Part shown: positions 1 to 5,359 of the stretch, one piece after another
Layout: each line of letters starts with the position of its first letter
Position numbering within the stretch: position 1 is the stretch's first letter
Assembly (NCBI GenBank): GCA_934661105.1
Contig: CAKUIV010000130.1
Coordinates: 1 to 5,359 of the forward strand
DNA length: 5,359 bases
From: an uncultured Ellagibacter sp.
GTDB taxonomy: Bacteria; Actinomycetota; Coriobacteriia; Coriobacteriales; Eggerthellaceae
Direction of reading: 5' to 3'
Made by a program: the position numbers and the translations under genes
Notes under the pieces: model-generated
Databases searched by the model: none
The model's input: the letters and a program-made list of their open reading frames with translations, nothing else
What the model was told of the DNA's origin: nothing

Positions 1-29
1 CTCCACAACTCGCTTTCAGGTGCCGGAGC

Positions 30-62
30 CCTTCCCCGCCCCGGGAAGGCGGGCGCCCGGGG
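30..62. repeat. Overlapping GC-rich inverted repeats beyond the terminator
   Basis: Two mutually exclusive 7-bp stems can be drawn. One pairs 30-36 with 43-49 (CCTTCCC/GGGAAGG, 6-base loop). The other pairs 39-45 with 56-62 (CCCCGGG/CCCGGGG, 10-base loop). They share bases 43-45, so only one can form at a time. They lie directly downstream of the terminator stem in the direction of ispH transcription. They could be a back-up terminator or part of the leader of whatever lies past the left edge. No gene was recognised in 1-60 on either strand. Confidence 0.4.
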
Positions 63-67
63 AAAGA

Positions 68-105
68 GGGAGGCCCCGCATGCCGAATCGCATGCGGGGC
101 CTCCC
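68..105 (-). terminator. Probable Rho-independent terminator after ispH
   Basis: A perfect 16-bp inverted repeat (arms 68-83 and 90-105, loop 84-89) starts 50 nt beyond the ispH stop. Read on the minus strand, the stem begins GGGAGGCCCCGCATGC, closes over a 6-base loop, and is followed by TCTTTCC. The very GC-rich stem and its place at the end of a long co-directional run fit an intrinsic terminator for the whole operon. The U-tract is poor, being interrupted by C after one U and again after four, so termination may be incomplete. A bidirectional role is unlikely because the opposite side reads CCGATG with no T-run. Confidence 0.75.
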
Positions 106-154
106 CCGATGAGCCTGATATCACGCGGGCTGGACGAGCTTGACGAACTTGCAC

Positions 155-991
155 TTACCAGGATTCGAGAAGATGCTCGACTTCCGCTATCTGGTCTTCG
201 GGCGTGCTCGCCCCCGCCGTGATGCCGACGGTTTCGCACTCGCCGAACCAGGTGCGCTCAAGCTCTTCGACGCTTTCTATATGGTAGGTGCTCTTGCACA
301 CCGCCGCACAGATTTCCGCGAGGCGGGTCGTGTTCGAGGAATTACGCCCGCCGATCACGACCATCGCATCGACGGTACCCGCCAAGTCCGCAGCCGATTC
401 CTGACGTTCGCGCGTCGCAAGGCACACGGTGTCCTTCACCTCCACTTCCACCGAGCGTTGCTCGAGTGCCGACAGCACGTCGGAAAGCGCCTCACGCGTC
501 TGGGTGGTTTGGACGACGACACCGACTTTGCCCTCAAGGCTCGCCGGCACATCGTCGGCCGACGCGGCGACGATGACGCGACCGCCCGCTTCCGTCGCAT
601 AGGCGACAAGCCCCTCCACTTCGGGATGGCCCGCCTCTCCCACGACCACAACCTGCCCGCAACTTCGCGCAAGCCGAGCAGCCGCCTTTTGCGCGCGAGC
701 GACATGGGGACATGTTGCATCGACGATGGGAAGGCCTCGGGATTCGATCGCTCGACGCACCTGCGGGGTGACCCCATGGCTGCGGATGATGATCGTCCCA
801 GCCTTCGCCTCGCTCGGCGCGTCGATCGCGCGAATCCCCCGGCGAGCAAGCTCGGAAACGACGTGCGGGTTGTGAATGAGCGGCCCGAGTGTGGACGCAC
901 CGCCCTTGTCGTTCGCCGTTTGGAGCGCCATGTCGAGCGCACGCTGCACGCCATAGCATGCGCCTGCCCTTTTCGCGCGAATCACCTTCAT
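155..991 (-). CDS. ispH: 4-hydroxy-3-methylbut-2-enyl diphosphate reductase
   Basis: IspH (LytB) is the iron-sulfur enzyme that reduces HMBPP to IPP and DMAPP, the last step of the MEP isoprenoid pathway. The 278-residue product has the three cluster-ligating cysteines in their standard settings: Cys12 (GACYGVQRA), Cys94 (DATCPHVARAQ) and Cys190 (DTVCLATRERQ). Active-site residues are also in place: His40 (LIHNPHVV), His72 (RSHGV), His122 and Glu124 (GHPEVEG), the QTTQT threonines (161-165), NSSN (217-220) and Ser262 (TAGASTP). Other cysteines (111, 228, 232, 252) are not the conserved ligands. The ATG at 991 is chosen because Cys12 then falls at the family position and GAGG (1001-1004) lies 9 nt upstream. 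Starting at 1096 would add an Arg-rich leader that is just plsC read in another frame. The product ends LLESW at the short end of the family. A codon-like +1-frame tail follows the TAA (see findings). Confidence 0.96.
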   Translation of the reverse strand: MKVIRAKRAGACYGVQRALDMALQTANDKGGASTLGPLIHNPHVVSELARRGIRAIDAPSEAKAGTIIIRSHGVTPQVRRAIESRGLPIVDATCPHVARAQKAAARLARSCGQVVVVGEAGHPEVEGLVAYATEAGGRVIVAASADDVPASLEGKVGVVVQTTQTREALSDVLSALEQRSVEVEVKDTVCLATRERQESAADLAGTVDAMVVIGGRNSSNTTRLAEICAAVCKSTYHIESVEELERTWFGECETVGITAGASTPEDQIAEVEHLLESW

Positions 992-992
992 G

Positions 993-1856
993 CTAGTGCG
1001 CCTCGCCTTCCGATTTCTTCTTCGTCGCCTTCGCCTCTTTCGCAGCGAGGATCTCCTCGGGCGTGTGCTCGGGAATTTCATGGGCGGTGAACACATCGGT
1101 GAAGTCGCGGCCGTTCGGGAAAAGCGCGACCATATCGACTTCCTCGCGAGGAATGCGCTTTGAGAGCGCGAAGCACTCGCGCATGGCGTACCACGAGCAG
1201 CCGTCGAGCCGATCTTCCTTCGGAAGGAAGTCGAAATCGCTTACGAGCAGCGGCTTCCCAAACTCAATCGTGATCTTGGGGAAATGGATGCACTTCCCTT
1301 TCTGCTTGACGTATTCGGCATTGCGCACCGTCATGGGAAGGATGGGAGCATGGCCCATCTTGGCAATGAACGCGGCACCCGAATGGATTTCGGGCGTTTT
1401 GGTTCCTTTGCCGCGGCGAGTGCCCTCGGGGAGGATGCCGACGAGCTCGTTGTTCTTAAGGTTGCGCGTCGCGCGCTTGATGGCGACGCGGTCGGCGGCA
1501 TCGCGCTTGATGGGGAACGCCCCCACGCGCGAAAGGATCTGGCCCACGAGCCCATGCGCATTGTCGAAAAGCGACTCTCGGCCGAGCAGGCGCACCCACT
1601 GACTGGGGCGGCACGCAAGGTACATGCAGGCCACGTCGAGAAACGACGTGTGGTTGGCGACGAGCAGCACGCCCGATTTCTTGTTGAACGCACGCAGGTT
1701 CTCGCGCCCGTCGACTCGGTAGCGGAAGCAGATCTTGAACACGAAGGCGATGACGGCCCATGCGATGTTGCCGAACCAGTGCGGGATGTGCTTCTCGGTC
1801 GACGTGCCGCCGAGGGGCATGTCCCACATTTTCTCGTAGGGAAGAAAAACGCTCAT
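993..1856 (-). CDS. plsC: PlsC-family lysophospholipid acyltransferase (probable 1-acyl-glycerol-3-phosphate acyltransferase)
   Basis: The 287-residue product fits the PlsC/LPLAT fold, which acylates lysophosphatidic acid to phosphatidic acid at the inner membrane face. The four acyltransferase blocks are present: NHTSFLD (68-74), the catalytic HX4D pair His69/Asp74; the substrate-contact region around GRESLFD (92-98) through FPIKRD (114-119); LPEGTRRGKG (142-151), with Glu144-Gly145 as in the family EGT motif; and PILPMTV (171-177). A hydrophobic stretch at 31-44 (IAWAVIAFVFKICF) may anchor it to the membrane. After about residue 235 the protein leaves the usual domain and ends in a charged tail containing KEAKATKKKSEGEAH. 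It is longer than the ~245-residue E. coli PlsC. Met1 is preferred over Met10 and Met13 because AAGGA lies 6 nt before it. The substrate is inferred from family and context; another lysophospholipid acceptor is possible. The TAG stop is one base from the ispH start. Confidence 0.92.
   Translation of the reverse strand: MSVFLPYEKMWDMPLGGTSTEKHIPHWFGNIAWAVIAFVFKICFRYRVDGRENLRAFNKKSGVLLVANHTSFLDVACMYLACRPSQWVRLLGRESLFDNAHGLVGQILSRVGAFPIKRDAADRVAIKRATRNLKNNELVGILPEGTRRGKGTKTPEIHSGAAFIAKMGHAPILPMTVRNAEYVKQKGKCIHFPKITIEFGKPLLVSDFDFLPKEDRLDGCSWYAMRECFALSKRIPREEVDMVALFPNGRDFTDVFTAHEIPEHTPEEILAAKEAKATKKKSEGEAH
1001..1004 (-). promoter_or_regulatory. ispH ribosome-binding site inside the plsC end
   Basis: GAGG on the minus strand within the final plsC codons, 9 nt from the ispH ATG at 991. 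The match is modest, but it agrees with the start set by the position of the first cluster cysteine. Confidence 0.5.
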
Positions 1857-1862
1857 TACAAG

Positions 1863-1867
1863 TCCTT
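1863..1867 (-). promoter_or_regulatory. plsC ribosome-binding site
   Basis: AAGGA on the minus strand with 6 nt to the ATG at 1856. It decides for Met1 over the in-frame Met10 and Met13 of the plsC product. It lies outside the upstream hairpin stem and so stays accessible if that stem forms. Confidence 0.75.
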
Positions 1868-1879
1868 ACCGTATTGCAA

Positions 1880-1905
1880 GGGGCGCCCGTAGCGCAGGGC
1901 GCCCC
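1880..1905 (-). other. GC-rich hairpin in the cmk–plsC gap
   Basis: The 61-nt spacer between the cmk stop and the plsC start holds a perfect 9-bp stem (1880-1888 with 1897-1905; minus-strand arms GGGGCGCCC and GGGCGCCCC, 8-base loop). It is followed by TTGCAATACGG, so there is no real U-run and a full terminator is unlikely. It ends 12 nt before the plsC ribosome-binding site. An mRNA-stability element, a processing site or a partial attenuator would all fit; the sequence does not decide. Confidence 0.5.
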
Positions 1906-1917
1906 GATGAAGCGCCG

Positions 1918-2601
1918 CTAGCGTTCGCTTGCCTGCGCCTTGCGCGCAAGATCGCAGATAAAGTCGATGATTTCCTCAACCGTTTTGCCCGTCGAGTCGA
2001 GCATGGCCGCATCGTCGGCAGGGACGAGCGGCGACGTTGCGCGTGACGAGTCGATCTCGTCGCGCTTCTTGATATCGGAGAGCACCTCGTCGTAGTCGAC
2101 CGATCCGATTCCGCGCTCCTCGTTCTGCTTGACGCGGCGCGTCGCGCGCTCCTCAGCGCTTGCGGTGAGAAAGACCTTCGCCGGCGCTTCGGGGAAGACC
2201 ACCGTGCCGATGTCGCGACCTTCGACGACGTAGTCGCCCGCCCGCCCGATGCGCTGCTGCTGGGCGACAAGCGCCTCGCGAACCGCGGGATGTGCCGCGC
2301 ACGGCCCGACAGCCCGATCGATCTCGGCTGTCCTGATGGCGTCGGTCACGTCGATGCCCGAGATGAAGACGCGTTTCGGCGCAGGATCGCCCGCCTCGTG
2401 CCCGAAGTCGATCTCGTTGTCGCGCGCGATGGCTCCGAGCGTTTCGGAGTCGTCGAGGGACGCGCCGTCGGAAAGCGCCTTCCACGCGACGGCACGATAC
2501 ATGGCTCCCGTATCAAGACACGAGAAGCCGAGACGCCTCGCCACTTCCTTCGCAACGGTTGACTTACCGGCCCCCGAGGGACCATCGATTGCCACGATCA
2601 T
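1918..2601 (-). CDS. cmk: Cytidylate kinase
   Basis: The 227-residue product phosphorylates CMP and dCMP with ATP to CDP and dCDP, recycling nucleotides from RNA turnover and phospholipid synthesis. Length matches bacterial Cmk (about 225). The P-loop GPSGAGKST (7-15) sits at the extreme N-terminus, followed by LDTGAMYRA (29-37). SGIDVTDAIR (81-90) and EGRDIGTVVFP (127-137) are the nucleoside-monophosphate binding blocks typical of Cmk. The Cmk-specific RDEIDSSRATSPLVPADDA stretch (180-198) contributes the lid and substrate contacts. The start is fixed by the P-loop: the ATG at 2601 directly follows the aroA TAG (TAGATG). The nearest Shine-Dalgarno-like AAGG (2614-2617) is 12 nt away, which is long, so initiation may depend on ribosomes terminating aroA (inference). 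aroA–cmk adjacency is a widespread arrangement. The product also gives CDP for CTP and hence CDP-diacylglycerol, downstream of the phosphatidic acid made by the next gene. Confidence 0.97.
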   Translation of the reverse strand: MIVAIDGPSGAGKSTVAKEVARRLGFSCLDTGAMYRAVAWKALSDGASLDDSETLGAIARDNEIDFGHEAGDPAPKRVFISGIDVTDAIRTAEIDRAVGPCAAHPAVREALVAQQQRIGRAGDYVVEGRDIGTVVFPEAPAKVFLTASAEERATRRVKQNEERGIGSVDYDEVLSDIKKRDEIDSSRATSPLVPADDAAMLDSTGKTVEEIIDFICDLARKAQASER

Positions 2602-3948
2602 CTATTCTGCCAGCCTTTCTATATCGACACGGAAATTCGGATAGCTCACGCGCACGGCCTCGAAATCGCGGATCTTCGCGGGAACGCCTCCCGTGAAGCC
2701 GACAAGGGACCAGGTCATGGCGAGGCGGTGGTCGCCAAGCGAATCGAAGAGCACGCCTTCGGGAACAGCGAGCCCCGGCTTGCCCTCGATATGAAGGTCG
2801 TCGCCTTCGGCCCACGCATGCACGCCGATAAGGGACAGGCCGTCGATGATGGCGGCGAGGCGATCGGTTTCCTTCACGCGCAGCTCGCCCGCCTCGCGGA
2901 AAACGGTTTCACCCTCGGCGTGCGCCGCAACGAGGGCGAGTACCGGAATCTCGTCGACGAGGGAGGCTATTTCGCGCCCCTCGATCTCGCACGAGTGAAG
3001 TCGGGGCGTGTAAGCGACCGAGACGGTACCGCACGGCTCCTCGCCCGTGGCGCCCGTCGGAGTCGTCGACACATCGGCGCCCATGCGCTCGAGGACGCGC
3101 ACGAACCCGATACGTGCGGGGTTGAGGCTCACGTTCTCGATGTCAACGACGCTTTCAGGCCTTAGAACCGCAGCGCACGCGATGAACGCGGCCGACGAGG
3201 GATCGCCGGGAACATCGACATCGCAGGCGTGAAGCTTCTGCCCGCCTGCGACGGACGCCTCACCCGGAGACGCTTCGACGCGCACACCGAAACCAGGAAG
3301 CATGAGTTCGGTGTGGTTGCGGGAAGGCGCGGGCTCATGCACGCTCGTCGTGCCGGAAGCGAAAATCCCGGCAAGCATGATCGCCGTTTTGAGCTGGGCC
3401 GATGCGACGGGGGAATCGTAGTTCAGAGCAACAAGGGAACGCGTGCCCTCGATCGTGAGCGGCAAGGTCTTTGCGCCTGCGGGGGAAAAACGCGCGCCCA
3501 TGAGCTCGAGCGGGTCGGCGATGCGCCGCATCGGACGGCGGCGCAGGGAGGCGTCGCCGGTGAGATCGGCCGAAACGCCCCACGGCGCGAGCACGCCCAT
3601 GAGCAGGCGCACCGTCGTTCCCGAGTTCCCGCAGTCGATGGGGCCTTCGGGCTGCGCCGGGCCGAGTTCGCCCCAACCCGTCACCTCGCCGGCGAGGCTA
3701 CCGTCGGGCTGCTTCTCGAGCGAAACCTCCGCGCCAAGAGCCCGAACGGCGCCGATCGACGAGCGCACATCGGCGGAATCGAGCACGCCGGAAAGATGCG
3801 AAGCGCCTTCGGCCATGGCAGAAAAGAGCACCGCGCGGTGAGAGATGGATTTGTCGCCCGGAACGCGCACGGTGCCGCGCAACGGTTTCGCAAGCGGCTC
3901 GATGACCGTGATCGGCGCGTCGCACGCCACGGTTTCGCTAGTCGACAT
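2602..3948 (-). CDS. aroA: 3-phosphoshikimate 1-carboxyvinyltransferase (EPSP synthase), class II-like
   Basis: This 448-residue enzyme condenses phosphoenolpyruvate with shikimate-3-phosphate to give EPSP, the sixth step of the shikimate pathway. The conserved blocks occur in order: PGDKSISHR (30-38) with the substrate-binding Lys33; CGNSGTTVRL (106-115); GDASLRRRPM (131-140); SAQLKTAIMLAG (183-194); SRNHTELMLPGFG (209-221); PGDPSSAAF (247-255); VDEIP (331-335) with the catalytic-type Asp332; RVKETDR (357-363); and GDHRLAM (405-411). The GDKS, SAQxK and RxHxE signatures and Leu at the position of E. coli Pro101 place it with class II/Bacillus-like enzymes. The residue matching E. coli Gly96 is still Gly (Gly110), unlike the Ala of the CP4 enzyme, so glyphosate response cannot be predicted. 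The ATG at 3948 lies inside the tyrA end, with AAGGAG (3956-3961) 7 nt upstream. The TAG stop touches the cmk ATG. The N-terminal ~12 residues before the conserved domain look unremarkable. Confidence 0.97.
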   Translation of the reverse strand: MSTSETVACDAPITVIEPLAKPLRGTVRVPGDKSISHRAVLFSAMAEGASHLSGVLDSADVRSSIGAVRALGAEVSLEKQPDGSLAGEVTGWGELGPAQPEGPIDCGNSGTTVRLLMGVLAPWGVSADLTGDASLRRRPMRRIADPLELMGARFSPAGAKTLPLTIEGTRSLVALNYDSPVASAQLKTAIMLAGIFASGTTSVHEPAPSRNHTELMLPGFGVRVEASPGEASVAGGQKLHACDVDVPGDPSSAAFIACAAVLRPESVVDIENVSLNPARIGFVRVLERMGADVSTTPTGATGEEPCGTVSVAYTPRLHSCEIEGREIASLVDEIPVLALVAAHAEGETVFREAGELRVKETDRLAAIIDGLSLIGVHAWAEGDDLHIEGKPGLAVPEGVLFDSLGDHRLAMTWSLVGFTGGVPAKIRDFEAVRVSYPNFRVDIERLAE

Positions 3949-5110
3949 GGGTGTACTCCTTCGGGGTCAGCGGATTGAACGACACCGAGAAGCCGGCTCC
4001 GATGAGCTTGGAGGAAAGGTTGCCGATGTCGCCCTCGTCAGTGAGAACGAGCGAGAGCACCGCTCGATCCTCGGTGATGTGGTCGATGTCGATCGATTGG
4101 ATGTTGCAGCCCGCCGAGCTCGCGATCGTGGTGACCTCGGCGACCACGCCTTTGCGATCCGACATGGGAATACGGACCTCGAGGAGCTTGTCGGTAGAGG
4201 GCACCCAGGCAACGGGGAGCGCGCGGCGCGCGTCTGCCGCTTCGGTGAGCAAGCGCGTCGTCCGCTCGCGATCACGGCTTTCGATGGCATCTGCGAAGTC
4301 GCCGACGATGCCCTGCATCTCGCGCAAACCGGAGGCGAGCGCATCGGCGTTGTCGAATGCGATGCCGCACCATAGCTTCGCGGATCCGGCGGCGATACGC
4401 GTGGAGTCTTTGAAACCGCCGGCGGCGAGACGCATGAGCGACTGCTGGGCGTCGGCATGGCGGCTCGCAAGCTGCACGAGGGACGCGGCGACGATGTGAG
4501 GCACGTGGCTGACCACGGCGATCGAGCGGTCGTGCTCTTCGGGAGCGAGCGCCACCACGCGCGCGCCGAAGCTCGTGATGAGTTCATGCAATCGTTGGAA
4601 ATGCTCGGGCGGCGTATCGGAATCGGGGCAGAGAATCCAGTTCGCTCCCTCGAACAAATCGGCGCGCGCGCCGTCGATGCCGTTTTTCTCGGAACCGGAC
4701 ATAGGATGCCCCGGCACATAGTTATGCCGGTGGGGCAGGATCTCGGCTGCCGCCTTGAGAATATGGGACTTCGTGGAAAGCGTGTCAGTCACGACGCCGC
4801 GATAGCCCCATTCGGCGAGACGCTCGAGGTAGCCGTCGACCGCGGCCACCGGGGTTGCGAGGACGACGAGCTCGGCTTTCGTCTTCACGAAGTTCGCGAA
4901 CGCCTCGCCGTCGGGGGCGCCGGCCTCGTGCACCCAGCCGCGCGCCACCGCTTCCCCGCAGCTGCGCGCGTCGACGTCGACGCCGAAAAGCTCGACGTCA
5001 GGGTCGGCCTTCGCGATGGACGCCGCGAGCGACGCGCCGATAAGCCCCAGCCCGACGATCGCGATGCGGTCGAAGCCATGGGGCTGAGAGGTTGTCTGTT
5101 CATCGGACAT
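3938..5110 (-). CDS. tyrA: Prephenate dehydrogenase with C-terminal ACT domain
   Basis: The 390-residue product should oxidatively decarboxylate prephenate to 4-hydroxyphenylpyruvate, the committed step to tyrosine, in the cytosol. The N-terminal Rossmann fold has GLGLIGAS (residues 20-27). An Asp at position 45, after the second strand (FGVDVD), suggests NAD+ rather than NADP+. Other family marks are ATPV (85-88), GHPMSGSEKNG (134-144) with the catalytic-type His135, SHVPHIVAASL (201-211), and GGFKDSTRIA (231-240) in the helical dimerisation domain. Residues about 308-375 read as an ACT domain, beginning LEVRIPMSDRKGVVAEV, which in relatives senses tyrosine. Length is slightly above the roughly 370 residues of Bacillus-type TyrA. 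The ATG at 5110 is preceded by AAAAGG (5119-5124) with 8 nt spacing. The 3' end overlaps aroA by 11 nt. No T-box or other leader fits in the 60-nt upstream gap, so feedback through the ACT domain is the likeliest control (inference). Confidence 0.96.
   Translation of the reverse strand: MSDEQTTSQPHGFDRIAIVGLGLIGASLAASIAKADPDVELFGVDVDARSCGEAVARGWVHEAGAPDGEAFANFVKTKAELVVLATPVAAVDGYLERLAEWGYRGVVTDTLSTKSHILKAAAEILPHRHNYVPGHPMSGSEKNGIDGARADLFEGANWILCPDSDTPPEHFQRLHELITSFGARVVALAPEEHDRSIAVVSHVPHIVAASLVQLASRHADAQQSLMRLAAGGFKDSTRIAAGSAKLWCGIAFDNADALASGLREMQGIVGDFADAIESRDRERTTRLLTEAADARRALPVAWVPSTDKLLEVRIPMSDRKGVVAEVTTIASSAGCNIQSIDIDHITEDRAVLSLVLTDEGDIGNLSSKLIGAGFSVSFNPLTPKEYTHVD
3956..3961 (-). promoter_or_regulatory. 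aroA ribosome-binding site inside tyrA
   Basis: AAGGAG on the minus strand, 7 nt before the aroA ATG, is the best Shine-Dalgarno match in the window. It lies within the last codons of tyrA (Lys-Glu-Tyr) and supports the aroA start at 3948 and the 11-nt tyrA/aroA overlap. Confidence 0.85.
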
Positions 5111-5118
5111 GCGGATTG

Positions 5119-5124
5119 CCTTTT
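5119..5124 (-). promoter_or_regulatory. tyrA ribosome-binding site
   Basis: AAAAGG on the minus strand, preceded by a purine-rich GAGAAGAAG run and 8 nt from the tyrA ATG at 5110. It supports that start. Confidence 0.65.
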
Positions 5125-5170
5125 CTTCTTCTCGCGCCTGCGGCCCCTGTGGCTGCAGGACGGCGATGGA

Positions 5171-5359
5171 TTATTGTACCCCGTCTTCGCCTGCGCATGC
5201 CCGGCGAAGCGCGTCGACTTCGGGCCCGGAAAGCTCGCGCCACGAACCGCGGGCGAGATTTCCCAGGTCGAGCGGCCCGAACGAGGCGCGATGGAGCGCG
5301 ATGACGGGATGGCCCACCGCTTCGAGCATGCGACGCACCTCGCGCTTGCGCCCTTCGCG
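5171..5359 (-). CDS. rluB: RsuA/RluB-family rRNA pseudouridine synthase, C-terminal part (5' end outside window)
   Basis: Only the last 62 codons and a TAA stop (5171-5173) are in the window; the start lies beyond the right edge. The visible peptide opens with EGRKREVRRMLEAVGHPV and continues with SFGPLDL and a WRELSGPEVDAL ending. This matches the C-terminal end of the RsuA/RluB/RluE/RluF pseudouridine synthases: an EGRxRxVRRM block, then a GPL-x-L turn and a closing helix that starts with an acidic residue. Known members isomerise a single uridine in 16S or 23S rRNA. The catalytic Asp and the N-terminal S4 RNA-binding domain would be upstream and cannot be seen. The family call is firm, but RluB rather than RsuA or RluF is inferred from the KREVRRM variant and from actinobacterial/clostridial gene order. 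The gene is 60 nt upstream of tyrA on the same strand and probably shares its transcript. Confidence 0.85.
   Translation of the reverse strand, partial: REGRKREVRRMLEAVGHPVIALHRASFGPLDLGNLARGSWRELSGPEVDALRRACAGEDGVQ

Noticed and set aside
1..60. tRNA or other structured RNA at the left edge
   Set aside because: No T-arm, anticodon arm or CCA-end pattern on either strand; only short GC-rich stems.
121..157. A separate small gene just after ispH (GTG start near 154)
   Set aside because: No Shine-Dalgarno sequence and no known product; better treated as a possible remnant of the ispH end.
140..1090. Long open frame (316 codons) on the plus strand antisense to all of ispH
   Set aside because: It mirrors ispH, whose motifs are complete. 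The translation is Arg/His-rich with no recognisable domain, as expected opposite a GC-rich gene.
992..1096. ispH start 35 codons further upstream
   Set aside because: The added residues are an Arg-rich out-of-frame reading of the plsC end, and Cys12 would lose its family position.
1284..1892. Plus-strand open frame of 202 codons antisense to plsC
   Set aside because: No family motif, lies opposite the complete acyltransferase gene, and has no ribosome-binding site that stands out.
3229..3978. Plus-strand open frame of 249 codons antisense to aroA
   Set aside because: Low-complexity Arg/Gly/His-rich translation opposite a clear EPSP synthase; a composition shadow.
5111..5170. T-box or tryptophan/tyrosine attenuator before tyrA
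   Set aside because: The gap is only 60 nt, with no T-box sequence, no Tyr-rich leader peptide and no terminator.
1..5359. Mobile element, CRISPR array or defence system
   Set aside because: No transposase, integrase, regular repeat-spacer pattern or nuclease gene; the composition is even across the housekeeping genes.

Overview
The window is a stretch of ordinary, tightly packed bacterial housekeeping genes. Every supported gene lies on the minus strand, so it is transcribed right to left. Reading in that direction, the order is: the 3' end of an RsuA/RluB-type pseudouridine synthase gene (cut by the right edge), tyrA (prephenate dehydrogenase with ACT domain), aroA (EPSP synthase), cmk (cytidylate kinase), a plsC-type acyltransferase gene, and ispH (HMBPP reductase). 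A strong stem-loop follows ispH and probably ends the transcript. All five complete products keep the key motifs of their families, and none looks broken.

The DNA is GC-rich with strong G/C preference at third codon positions, which explains the many long open frames on the opposite strand. A high-GC organism that uses the MEP isoprenoid route and has the order pseudouridine synthase–tyrA–aroA–cmk–plsC–ispH suggests a high-GC anaerobic actinobacterium of the Coriobacteriia/Eggerthellaceae type. The same aroA–cmk–plsC–ispH core is also familiar from Clostridia. This assignment is inference from gene order and composition, not from a marker gene.

Layout: 1-154 is a non-coding 3' region with a 16-bp terminator-like stem and further GC-rich inverted repeats. 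155-991 is ispH, 993-1856 plsC, and 1857-1917 a 61-nt gap with a 9-bp hairpin. 1918-2601 is cmk and 2602-3948 aroA. 3938-5110 is tyrA, 5111-5170 a 60-nt gap, and 5171-5359 the partial pseudouridine synthase gene. tyrA and aroA overlap by 11 nt, the aroA stop abuts the cmk start, and one base separates plsC from ispH, so translational coupling within one operon is likely.

The operon joins several pathways. AroA makes the precursor of chorismate and TyrA draws the downstream prephenate toward tyrosine. Cmk supplies CDP/dCDP, PlsC makes phosphatidic acid for phospholipids, and IspH makes IPP and DMAPP. The pseudouridine synthase modifies rRNA. I found no mobile element, CRISPR array, tRNA/rRNA gene, defence system or undescribed system. 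The points most worth checking are a codon-like tail in the +1 frame just after the ispH stop, the class II-like motif set of AroA, and the structured intergenic spacers.
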